This document shows, one piece after another, positions 1 through 6,149 of a stretch of DNA of 6,297 nt. The stretch's first letter is position 1. Every line of letters starts with the position of its first letter. Below the pieces are notes generated by a model. It saw only the letters and a program-made list of their open reading frames with translations, made no database searches and had not been told where the DNA came from. A program made the translations under genes and the position numbers. The stretch comes from CAZXVW01 sp964644025 (GTDB lineage: Bacteria; Acidobacteriota; Terriglobia; Bryobacterales; Bryobacteraceae), in NCBI GenBank assembly GCA_964644025.1, contig CAZXVW010000225.1, positions 1 to 6,297 on the forward strand, in the 5' to 3' direction.

Positions 1-330
1 CTCACCGGCCTGTCGGAAAGACAGGCCCGGGGCGAAGGCTTCGATGCCGTCTCGGCCGCCATCGAGGCGCCGGAGCGGCCGCATTACTTCGGCACCGCCC
101 GCACCACGGTCGAATTGGTGGCGGATCGCCGAAGCCGGCGCCTGCTTGGGGGCCTGGTGATGGGCGAGCAGGGCGTCGCCGGACGGGTCAACGTCATCGC
201 CGCCGCTTTGCAGGCGGGCGTCCGGGTGGAGGAATTCGAACAGTTCGACCTGGCCTACTCTCCCCCCTTCGCCACGGTGTGGGATCCGCTGCTCATCGCC
301 GCCCAGCAGCTTGCCAAGCTGCTCGACTGA
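1..330 (+). CDS. C-terminal part of a CoA-disulfide reductase / NADH oxidase-type FAD oxidoreductase (5'-truncated by window edge)
   Basis: The reading frame is open from base 1 and ends at TGA 328-330, giving the last 109 residues of a larger protein, probably about 440-560 residues. The visible part matches the dimerisation domain of class I pyridine nucleotide-disulfide oxidoreductases. The hallmark is DLAYSPPFATVWDP (visible residues 83-96), typical of CoA-disulfide reductases and related NADH oxidases, preceded by LLGGLVMGEQGVAGRVNVIA (48-67). Tyr29 (in RPHYF) and Tyr86 (in LAYSPP) are 57 residues apart. This is close to the spacing of the two active-site tyrosines I recall for Staphylococcus aureus CoA-disulfide reductase (Tyr361, Tyr419), so that type of chemistry is plausible. 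The FAD- and NAD(P)H-binding domains and the redox cysteine lie outside the window, so CoA-disulfide, polysulfide or O2 reduction cannot be told apart. The family is cytosolic. nuoI follows 104 bases downstream on the same strand. Confidence 0.88.
   Translation, partial: LTGLSERQARGEGFDAVSAAIEAPERPHYFGTARTTVELVADRRSRRLLGGLVMGEQGVAGRVNVIAAALQAGVRVEEFEQFDLAYSPPFATVWDPLLIAAQQLAKLLD
7..27. repeat. Intragenic perfect inverted repeat (8-bp stem, 5-nt loop)
   Basis: GGCCTGTC (7-14) and GACAGGCC (20-27) are exact reverse complements around the loop GGAAA (15-19). CC (5-6) can add two further pairs with GG (29-30) if C28 is bulged out. The structure sits inside the oxidoreductase coding frame and encodes part of GLSERQAR. 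No T-run follows, so it is not an intrinsic terminator. It may be coincidental in GC-rich coding DNA. Confidence 0.5.
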
Positions 331-434
331 GCGAACGGGCCGGCCGCCCGCGATTCCTGGCTCGCGGCGCCGGGCGACGGCTTCGGCTGGTTACGCCGCA
401 TGCCCCGGCTGCGATAACCTAGCAGGGAGAAGCT
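331..434. other. Non-coding spacer between the oxidoreductase and nuoI
   Basis: These 104 bases hold no recognisable gene. Just after the stop, CGGGC (336-340) and GCCCG (346-350) could pair across a 5-base loop, and CGGC-TTCG-GCTG (378-389) forms a short stem capped by a UUCG-type tetraloop. Neither is followed by a T-run, so a rho-independent terminator is not supported. I see no convincing -35/-10 pair. The end of the spacer carries the nuoI Shine-Dalgarno AGGGAGA (424-430), four bases before the ATG. Read-through from the oxidoreductase gene or a promoter of unfamiliar type would both be compatible. Confidence 0.5.
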
Positions 435-902
435 ATGCCTTCCAGAAGTAACAACATTGTTGATTCGGCAGCGGCCATCGCCAAGGGGCTGAGCGTCACC
501 TTGAAGGAGATGCTCTCGCCCACCATCACCGAGGACTACCCGGATTCGCCGCCCAGGTTCCAGGAGCGCTACCGGGGCGCCCACGTACTCCAGCGCGATG
601 AGAAGGGGATGGAGAAGTGCGTGGCATGCTTCCTGTGCGCGGCCGCCTGCCCCTCCCACTGCATTTATATCGAGGCCGCCGAGAACACCGGAGCGCAACG
701 CATCAGCGGCGGCGAGCGTTATGCCCGGGTCTATAACATCGATTACAACCGGTGCATCTTCTGCGGGTACTGCGTCGAGGCTTGCCCGACCGACGCTATC
801 ACGCACGGCCACGGTTTTGAGCTGGCCGATTACAACACCGCGGCGCTGATCATCCGCAAGGAAAACATGCTCGACCGCGCGCCCGCCCCCGGTTCCGGCT
901 GA
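435..902 (+). CDS. nuoI: NADH-quinone oxidoreductase subunit I (two [4Fe-4S] ferredoxin-type protein)
   Basis: This 155-residue protein is the NuoI/Nqo9/TYKY-type subunit of respiratory complex I. In the family it carries clusters N6a and N6b, which pass electrons from the peripheral arm toward the quinone-proximal cluster N2. Two complete CxxCxxCxxxCP motifs are visible: Cys62, 65, 68, 72 (CVACFLCAAACP) and Cys107, 110, 113, 117 (CIFCGYCVEACP), with an extra Cys76 just after the first. The segment RFQERYRGAHVL (41-52) matches the conserved lead-in of NuoI, and the C-terminal part (FELADYNTAALI) is also family-like. It is somewhat shorter than E. coli NuoI (about 180 residues), mainly in the tail. 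The ATG at 435 has AGGGAGA four bases upstream. No other complex I gene lies beside it: a flavoprotein is upstream and a reverse-strand kinase downstream. It is therefore an isolated copy, either the sole nuoI of a dispersed set or a paralogue. No membrane segment or signal peptide is visible. Confidence 0.93.
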   Translation: MPSRSNNIVDSAAAIAKGLSVTLKEMLSPTITEDYPDSPPRFQERYRGAHVLQRDEKGMEKCVACFLCAAACPSHCIYIEAAENTGAQRISGGERYARVYNIDYNRCIFCGYCVEACPTDAITHGHGFELADYNTAALIIRKENMLDRAPAPGSG

Positions 903-914
903 GATCCGTCCCCC

Positions 915-2018
915 TCAGCGGCCGCCCGTCAGGCAGCGGTAGGCCCGTCGCGCCACGATGAGTTCCTCGTTGGTTCCCAGGACCACCACGGCCACCGGAG
1001 AACCGGCGGCGGAAATCACGCGGTCGCCGGACCCGCTTTCATTCCGCTCCGCGTCCAACTGGACCCCGAGGAATTCCAGACCCGAACAGCAGGCGGCCCG
1101 CAACCGGCTGGCGTTTTCCCCGATGCCGCCGGTGAAGGCGATGGCGTCCAGACCGCCCATCGCCGCTGCATAGGCGCCGATGGTTTTCTTGATCTGGTAA
1201 GCGAAAACCTCCAGCGCCAGCGCCGCATCCCGGTTGCCAGCCTCGGCGGCCGCCGTGATATCCCGCACGTCCCCGCCGGGGATGCCGCTGAGGCCCGCCA
1301 GCCCACCGCTGCCGGCGAGTTGACGGCGCACCTCCTCGATGCTCCAGCCGCGGCGTTCCATCATGTACAGCACAGCGAAAACGTCGAGATCCCCGTGCCG
1401 GGTGGCGTTTTCCAGTCCGGACTGCGGCGAGAACCCCATCGTCGTGTCCAGGGAACGGCCGCCGGCGATGGCGCACATCGAGGAGCTTCCTCCGAGGTGG
1501 CAACTAACCAGCCGCAGCGAGGCCGCTGGCGCCCCCAGGATTTCCGGCACCCGCTGGCTCACCCAGGCATGCGAGGCGCCGTGGAAGCCGTACCGCCGGA
1601 CCCCGTAGCGTTGCCGCCATTCGGCCGGCACACCGTAGCGGCAGGCGTACTCCGGCATCGTGGCGTGAAATTCCGTTTCGAAGGCCGCCACCAGCTTTGC
1701 CTCGGGCAACGCCTCGCGGAAGGCCCGAATGCCGGTCAGATAAATGGCGTTGTGGGCCGGCGCCGCCGGCAGGTATTCTTCCAGCGCGGCAATCAGCGCG
1801 TCGTCGATGATGAACGTACCGCGGTAAGCCTCGCCGGCCAACACCGCCTTGAAAGCGACCGCGTCGATAGTGGCGTCACCGGCGTCGATCCGCCCGATGG
1901 CTTCCCGGTAGTCCGTGACCCGCTCCAGGCGGCCCCGGGCCAGCACCCTCTCGGCGGGCATCTCCAGCAACTGGTACTTCAGCGACGTGGAACCGAGGTT
2001 CGGAATCAGCAGGTTCAT
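915..2018 (-). CDS. ackA: Acetate kinase-family carboxylate kinase with an altered active site
   Basis: This 367-residue cytosolic enzyme belongs to the ASKHA acetate/propionate/butyrate kinase family, which makes acyl phosphate from carboxylate and ATP, reversibly. Canonical AckA is about 400 residues. Retained signatures are NLGSTSLK (7-14), APAHN (86-90), RRYGFHGASH (141-150, His146 = catalytic His180 of Methanosarcina AckA), Arg207 in ATRHGD (= Arg241), FTGGIGEN (295-302, nucleotide site) and TNEE (349-352, Mg/ATP site). Several key positions differ. The usual HRVVHGGE is FKAVLAGE (56-63), so substrate-binding Arg91 is Lys57. Catalytic Asp148 is Glu114 (FETEFH). HLGNGxS is HLGGSSS (174-180). 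Pocket Leu122 is Ala88. The sequence aligns without gaps across the first of these regions. The fold assignment is firm, but acetate as substrate is not. The ATG lies inside the stop of the upstream TPR gene (ATGA), with only a weak Shine-Dalgarno, so translational coupling is likely. The stop faces nuoI across 12 bases. No phosphotransacetylase gene is present in the window. Confidence 0.88.
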   Translation of the reverse strand: MNLLIPNLGSTSLKYQLLEMPAERVLARGRLERVTDYREAIGRIDAGDATIDAVAFKAVLAGEAYRGTFIIDDALIAALEEYLPAAPAHNAIYLTGIRAFREALPEAKLVAAFETEFHATMPEYACRYGVPAEWRQRYGVRRYGFHGASHAWVSQRVPEILGAPAASLRLVSCHLGGSSSMCAIAGGRSLDTTMGFSPQSGLENATRHGDLDVFAVLYMMERRGWSIEEVRRQLAGSGGLAGLSGIPGGDVRDITAAAEAGNRDAALALEVFAYQIKKTIGAYAAAMGGLDAIAFTGGIGENASRLRAACCSGLEFLGVQLDAERNESGSGDRVISAAGSPVAVVVLGTNEELIVARRAYRCLTGGR

Positions 2019-3163
2019 TTGATCCGGTACTGGGTCTGGATGGCCGCCAGGTTCTTCCGGGCCTGGGCCTGGAACGGGCTTTTCATCGCCGCGCAGCGCT
2101 TGGTGAAGTTGAAGGCGTCCAGGATGCGTTTCTCATCGCCGCTCTTGTTGCCGAGTTGAAAGTTCGCCACGCCCAGGTGGAACAGCGCGCCCGCCTGCAG
2201 CACCGGGTTTTCAGTGATGTTCGGCAACGCCTTCCGCAGCGCCTTGTCGGCGCTCACGTACTTCCTCTGGTTGCTGTAAGTCACCCCCATGTACCAGTAG
2301 GCCATGCCCAGCGACATCTTTTTCTTCTTTTCCCAGTCAGCCGGGCTGACCCCCTTCGGCGCTGGCTCGGTGGCGAGCATTTTCACCAGCTTGTTGCAGT
2401 AGTCGAGCGTCTTCGTGGCGTCCTTCTTGTTGAAGTAATAGTCCGCCGCCACCAGGTACATGTCATCGGTGGCCTTGTTGTTGGCTGCGGCCTCCTCGGC
2501 GATAGCCACCGCCTTCTCGGTCTGCCCAGCCTGGCGGTATGCCAGGAAAGCGATCGGTGTCAGTTGTGAGACGTACTGGCTTTCAGGGGCCGCCTGTTGG
2601 AGGGCCTCGATCAATTCAATCCTCTTGGCCGGGTCCGTGGTCTGCAGCGCCGCCGCGTACAGGGAGTATTCCGAGTAAGTGCCGACCTGCTTGGCAAAGT
2701 CGATCGTCTGCTTCCACTCCTCTTCCTCGTCCTCATACTCGAACTTGGGCTTTGGCGCCGCCACGGCCTTCCGGGCGGCGTCGTGGGTCAGCAAGGCCCA
2801 CTTCTTGATCAGCTCGGGATCCTTTTGCGCTTCGGCGGTCTTCAGACAAGCATGAGCTCCGGCGGCGTTCGTAGGGTCTTTCGCGAGCATCTTTTCGCAC
2901 GCGGCCAGGGATTTGTCCGGCTGGTTCAACTTGGCGTAAGCGGGCGGAAGCTGCGCCAGCACCCACTTGATGGCCGCGTGATTCGGGTATTGTTGGACGA
3001 ACTGCTCGAGCAGTTGGACCTTCTGAGTGACGTCTTCCTCGGTACCAATCTTTTCCAAGAGCTGGCCTTCCGGGGTTTCCGTGTTGATCTCCAGGTTACT
3101 CGGCTGGGCAAAGGCCGGCAGCGCGGCCAGAACCAGTGCCGCCCCGAATGTGATGAGTTTCAT
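2015..3163 (-). CDS. Exported TPR-repeat protein of unknown function
   Basis: The protein has 382 residues from the preferred ATG at 3163. This start is chosen because AAGGAGG lies six bases upstream and it begins directly with a signal peptide, MKLITFGAALVLAALPAFAQ. Cleavage is probable after AFA (residue 19). There is no lipobox cysteine, so export to the periplasm or beyond is inferred. An in-frame upstream ATG at 3205 would put 14 residues before the signal peptide and would overlap the likely promoter, so it is rejected. The mature part is mainly helical with tetratricopeptide-like units around residues 63-97, 204-228, 284-318 and 324-358. These match TPR spacing of small and aromatic residues, for example AYWYMGVTYSNQRKYVSADKAL. 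A strongly acidic patch (EYEDEEEE, 142-149) sits in a Lys/Pro-rich linker. TPRs mediate protein-protein contacts; no catalytic motif is visible and I do not recognise a specific family. It overlaps the downstream kinase gene by four bases and follows glnE. Confidence 0.85.
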   Translation of the reverse strand: MKLITFGAALVLAALPAFAQPSNLEINTETPEGQLLEKIGTEEDVTQKVQLLEQFVQQYPNHAAIKWVLAQLPPAYAKLNQPDKSLAACEKMLAKDPTNAAGAHACLKTAEAQKDPELIKKWALLTHDAARKAVAAPKPKFEYEDEEEEWKQTIDFAKQVGTYSEYSLYAAALQTTDPAKRIELIEALQQAAPESQYVSQLTPIAFLAYRQAGQTEKAVAIAEEAAANNKATDDMYLVAADYYFNKKDATKTLDYCNKLVKMLATEPAPKGVSPADWEKKKKMSLGMAYWYMGVTYSNQRKYVSADKALRKALPNITENPVLQAGALFHLGVANFQLGNKSGDEKRILDAFNFTKRCAAMKSPFQAQARKNLAAIQTQYRIK

Positions 3164-3169
3164 TGTGCG

Positions 3170-3176
3170 CCTCCTT
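3170..3176 (-). promoter_or_regulatory. Strong Shine-Dalgarno fixing the TPR gene start
   Basis: On the minus strand AAGGAGG is followed by a six-base spacer (3164-3169) and the ATG at 3163-3161. It is a near-perfect anti-16S match at ideal spacing. It decides for the start at 3163 over the upstream in-frame ATG at 3205. Confidence 0.85.
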
Positions 3177-3193
3177 GCGTCCGGAACGGCAGT

Positions 3194-3199
3194 ATTATA
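3194..3199 (-). promoter_or_regulatory. Probable -10 box of a promoter for the TPR-kinase pair
   Basis: The minus strand reads TATAAT exactly here, in an AT-rich island (GTTTTATAATACTG) within otherwise GC-rich sequence, in the 64-base gap after glnE. A start of transcription near 3187 would leave a leader of about 24 bases carrying the Shine-Dalgarno. The -35 position at 17-base spacing reads CCGCAC, a poor match to TTGACA, so activity may need an activator or may be weak. The exact hexamer and its placement are seen; promoter function is inferred. Confidence 0.5.
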
Positions 3200-3227
3200 A
3201 AACATCCGCGGCGGTGGTGCGGCTGGC

Positions 3228-6149
3228 TCATGTAAAAAGGCGCTCGAAAAACTCGCGCGTCCGGGACTGAATCTGCGCCAGCTCGACGTCCAGCGGCTGG
3301 TCGTGCAAGTGATCCGGGGTCCAGCGGCTTACCAGCCGGTCCAGGCGTTCCAGCTTGTACCGGGTCCGGGGCAGCCGGCCGCCGGCCTGTCCGGAGTAGA
3401 CACGCAGGCCGTGGTCAACGGCCCGGTAGAAAGTGGCGGCATCGCGGAGAAAGGCAGCGTCGGCCCGCTCCAGGTGTCCCATTTTCTCAACGATATCAAT
3501 ACGCTCGGGCGTGGTGAGCACCTTGAAGAAAATGCCGGCGCCTTTCAGCCGGAGGTACATCAGCGCGAAATCGATATCGTAATAGCCGCCGTAGCCTGCT
3601 TTCAGCGGGTTGCCCGGGCCTTGTTCTTTCTCCAGCCGCATCCGCATCTCCCAGAGCTTGCGTTTGGACCGTCCGCTTTGGCCGTAGCGCCGCCAGTCGA
3701 GCTCCTGCAGCTCGTTGAGAAATCGGGTGCCCCGCTCGATGTTGCCGGCCACCGTCCGGGACTTCATGTACGTGATCCCTTCCCACGGCTCGGCCTTCCT
3801 GCTGAAGTAGTCCTTGATGCTGCGCTCGGTTTGCACCAGCAGGCTGTCGCGCCCGTTGGGACGCAGGCGCGTGTCCACGGCGAACATCACGCCTTCCCCG
3901 GTGTAGGCGGTGATCTGCTGAATCATTCTCTCGGCCACCCGGATCCAGAAATCGCGCTCGGCGGCATCCTCGTCTCCGATGACGAACACCAGGTCGGCGT
4001 CGGAGGCGATATCGAACTCCAACATACCGAGGCGGCCCAGGGCGATCACCATCATTTGATTGCCCGGAGCATAGCCGGGAGTGGACGGCGGTCGGGTGTT
4101 CAGCACGTGTTCGACAGCCATCTCGTAGCTGGCGGCGATGACGGCGTCGGCGAGGTTGGACGTGCGCTTGAGCGTGTCGAAGATCGGAGTCCCGAGACAG
4201 ATGCTTTCACTCTGAATCCGCAGCATCTGGCGGGCGAAGAACCGCCGCAAGTCGCTGGCGTCGCTCACCGTGCCCGGCAAGTCCGCGTAGTTGGGAACTC
4301 TTTCGGGCGATTCTCTCATGCGGCGCAGCTCCTCGATCAGCTCGGGCTGGCGCACCAGTTGCTCGGCGAAATGCGAGCTGTTCTCGAACAGGTCGAGCAC
4401 GTAGCCGGCCAGTACCGGGTCCGAGTCGAGCCAGTGAAGCCACTGCGGGTGCTCCACGATGTGATCCAGAAACGCCTCGAAGGCCTGGGCCCCCCGCCGA
4501 AGCTTGCTCCGCGAAAGGGCCGCGGCAAGTTCGGGGGCGCGCTCATCCAGGATCCGGATCAGGTTCGAGGTGGCCGGCTCCAGCACCTCCGAGTCTGTGG
4601 AGTCTTGTCCGGGAGCCGGTTGGGCCGGCGCCTCCGGCATGGGGCCGTAATAAATCGGTTGCTGGGAATGAATCACGCGCCTGTAAATCTCCTGGACCAT
4701 TCGCAAGTGCTCGCGGAGCTGGTGCAGCAGCTTCTCACCGGAGGGCACCCCGCCGGCGCGGGCGGCCGGCATCTTCCGGGCCAGCAGTTCCAGCTCGGCC
4801 GGCGACGCGGGAAGAGTGTGAGTCTGGTGATCCTCAAAAACTTGCAGCCGGTGCTCGAGATGACGCAGGAACTCGTAGGCGGCGGCCAGCCGGGAGTACT
4901 CGCTGTCGGAAAGAAATTCCTTGTCGCGCAGCCGGCGAAGAGCCAGCAGGGTGCCGCGGTGCTGAATCCAGGAATCGTGCCCGCCGTGCAAGCGCTGCAA
5001 GCATTGCACCAGGAACTCGATGTCCCGAATGCCACCCGGAGCCAGCTTGATGTTCAGGCCGTCGCCGGCGCCCTTCTTGCTGATGAGTTTTTCGTTGATG
5101 CGCTCCCGGGTCTCGGAAACCGATTCAATGGCGGAGAAGTCCAGCGTGGAGGAGTAGATCAGCGGCTGAACGAACTCCAGGACCTGTTGGCCCGGAGCTG
5201 CATCCCCGGCGCAAACGCGCGCCTTGATCAGCATCTGCAGCTCCCAGTCGCGGGCGCGATTCTGGTAATATTTGCGGGCGCCGTCCACCGAAATGGCCAC
5301 TTCTCCCAGCCGTCCTTCCGGCCGGAGCCGCAGGTCCACACGGTAGCACTTTCCTTCTTCGGTGTAGGTGGAGAGAAGATCGGTCAGGTAATTGGCCACC
5401 TTGCTGAAGAATTCGCGGTTCGAGATGGACTCGGGTCCGTCGGTCTCCCCGTCGCCGGAGTAGACGAACATCAGGTCGATGTCGGAAGAATAGTTCAGCT
5501 CGCAACCGCCGAGCTTGCCGAGGGCGATGACGCTGAAATCGCACTCGTGGCGTCGGCCGGCCGCGTCCCGCCAGCCGGGCGTTCCGTAACGGCCTTTCAG
5601 CTCTTTGCGGATGCGGCGGCAGCAAACCTCCAGCAGGGCATCGGCGATGGCGGATAGTTCCTCGGTGACCTCGGATAGGGTGGCGAGACCAAGCAGGTCA
5701 CGGATCAAGATCCGCAGGATCTGGCGGCGGCGAAACAGGGCCAGCGTCACCGGCTTTGGAATGCCCGGGCCTTCCGGTGCCAGCGCCTCCTCCAGCCGCG
5801 CTGTGATCTCCTCGGCGGACAGGACCCGGTGCAAGTCGCCGCTGGCCGTCAACTGCTCAATCCATTCCGGCCGGCGGACGATCTCCTCGGCCAGGAAACG
5901 GCTGGCGGCGCACACCGTGATCACGTATTGCAACTGGGCCGGGGAACGCCCCAGGCGCTGGAAGGCGGCCGGCTGTTCCTCGCACAGCCGGGTCAGGTAA
6001 TGCAGCGCCGCGTCCGGGTCAGCCGAAGTCCCCAGCAGCAATACCAGCCGGTGCATCGCGCCCGCCGGAATCGCGGCGGCGATCCTTTTCAGGTTGGCCT
6101 CGGCACGCTGCGGGTCCTGAAATGCGATGTTCGCGGTCAAGCTGGACAT
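3228..6149 (-). CDS. glnE: Bifunctional glutamine synthetase adenylyltransferase/adenylyl-removing enzyme
   Basis: GlnE adds AMP to, or removes it from, a tyrosine of glutamine synthetase subunits in response to PII state and glutamine, tuning ammonia assimilation in the cytosol. From ATG 6149 it has 973 residues, near the family norm (E. coli about 945). The N-terminal adenylyl-removing half has GKLGGCELNYSSDID (211-225, metal-binding Asp223/Asp225), VDLRLRPEGR (271-280), KLAPGGIRDIEFLVQ (368-382) and EHRLQVFEDHQTHTLP (432-447). After a Pro/Ala-rich linker (about 503-516), the adenylyltransferase half repeats the layout: LGRLGMLEFDIASDAD (704-719, Asp717/Asp719), VDTRLRPNGR (758-767) and YYDIDFALMYL (856-866). 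Both nucleotidyltransferase DxD motifs are intact, so both activities are plausible. The C-terminal motif deviates from the usual GKLGGxELGxxSDLD. The frame stays open upstream to the window edge, with TTG at 6281 and GTG near 6236 as alternatives. No start has a good Shine-Dalgarno. ATG 6149 is preferred because it gives a family-typical length and is the first ATG in frame. No glnA or PII gene is visible. Confidence 0.92.
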   Translation of the reverse strand: MSSLTANIAFQDPQRAEANLKRIAAAIPAGAMHRLVLLLGTSADPDAALHYLTRLCEEQPAAFQRLGRSPAQLQYVITVCAASRFLAEEIVRRPEWIEQLTASGDLHRVLSAEEITARLEEALAPEGPGIPKPVTLALFRRRQILRILIRDLLGLATLSEVTEELSAIADALLEVCCRRIRKELKGRYGTPGWRDAAGRRHECDFSVIALGKLGGCELNYSSDIDLMFVYSGDGETDGPESISNREFFSKVANYLTDLLSTYTEEGKCYRVDLRLRPEGRLGEVAISVDGARKYYQNRARDWELQMLIKARVCAGDAAPGQQVLEFVQPLIYSSTLDFSAIESVSETRERINEKLISKKGAGDGLNIKLAPGGIRDIEFLVQCLQRLHGGHDSWIQHRGTLLALRRLRDKEFLSDSEYSRLAAAYEFLRHLEHRLQVFEDHQTHTLPASPAELELLARKMPAARAGGVPSGEKLLHQLREHLRMVQEIYRRVIHSQQPIYYGPMPEAPAQPAPGQDSTDSEVLEPATSNLIRILDERAPELAAALSRSKLRRGAQAFEAFLDHIVEHPQWLHWLDSDPVLAGYVLDLFENSSHFAEQLVRQPELIEELRRMRESPERVPNYADLPGTVSDASDLRRFFARQMLRIQSESICLGTPIFDTLKRTSNLADAVIAASYEMAVEHVLNTRPPSTPGYAPGNQMMVIALGRLGMLEFDIASDADLVFVIGDEDAAERDFWIRVAERMIQQITAYTGEGVMFAVDTRLRPNGRDSLLVQTERSIKDYFSRKAEPWEGITYMKSRTVAGNIERGTRFLNELQELDWRRYGQSGRSKRKLWEMRMRLEKEQGPGNPLKAGYGGYYDIDFALMYLRLKGAGIFFKVLTTPERIDIVEKMGHLERADAAFLRDAATFYRAVDHGLRVYSGQAGGRLPRTRYKLERLDRLVSRWTPDHLHDQPLDVELAQIQSRTREFFERLFT

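Noticed and set aside
336..350. GC-rich stem after the oxidoreductase stop as an intrinsic terminator
   Set aside because: The stem is only 5 bp and no T-run follows; it could arise by chance in sequence this GC-rich.
255..812. A 185-codon minus-strand open frame opposite the oxidoreductase end and nuoI
   Set aside because: The plus strand here codes for the conserved [4Fe-4S] motifs of NuoI; the antisense translation has no recognisable feature.
1320..2159. A 279-codon plus-strand open frame antisense to the kinase gene
   Set aside because: It is a shadow frame with low-complexity Arg/Gly/Gln-rich translation and spans the junction of two real reverse-strand genes.
3164..3205. Longer N-terminus of the TPR protein starting at ATG 3205
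   Set aside because: It would place 14 polar residues before the signal peptide, its ATG overlaps the probable promoter region, and the strong Shine-Dalgarno serves the ATG at 3163.
2597..3235. A 212-codon plus-strand open frame antisense to the TPR gene
   Set aside because: The translation is Leu/Arg/Gly-rich without motifs, and the opposite strand has a signal peptide, Shine-Dalgarno and TPR pattern.
3303..5657. A 784-codon open frame on the plus strand antisense to glnE
   Set aside because: It lies entirely opposite a clear glnE with intact motifs. Its translation is rich in Gln, His, Val and Gly with no recognisable domain, as expected for the complementary frame of a high-GC gene.
435..6149. 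A hidden defence, mobile or CRISPR-like system
   Set aside because: All frames are accounted for by four complete genes with clear or reasonable family assignments. No direct-repeat arrays, terminal inverted repeats, transposase, nuclease or toxin-antitoxin motifs were seen.
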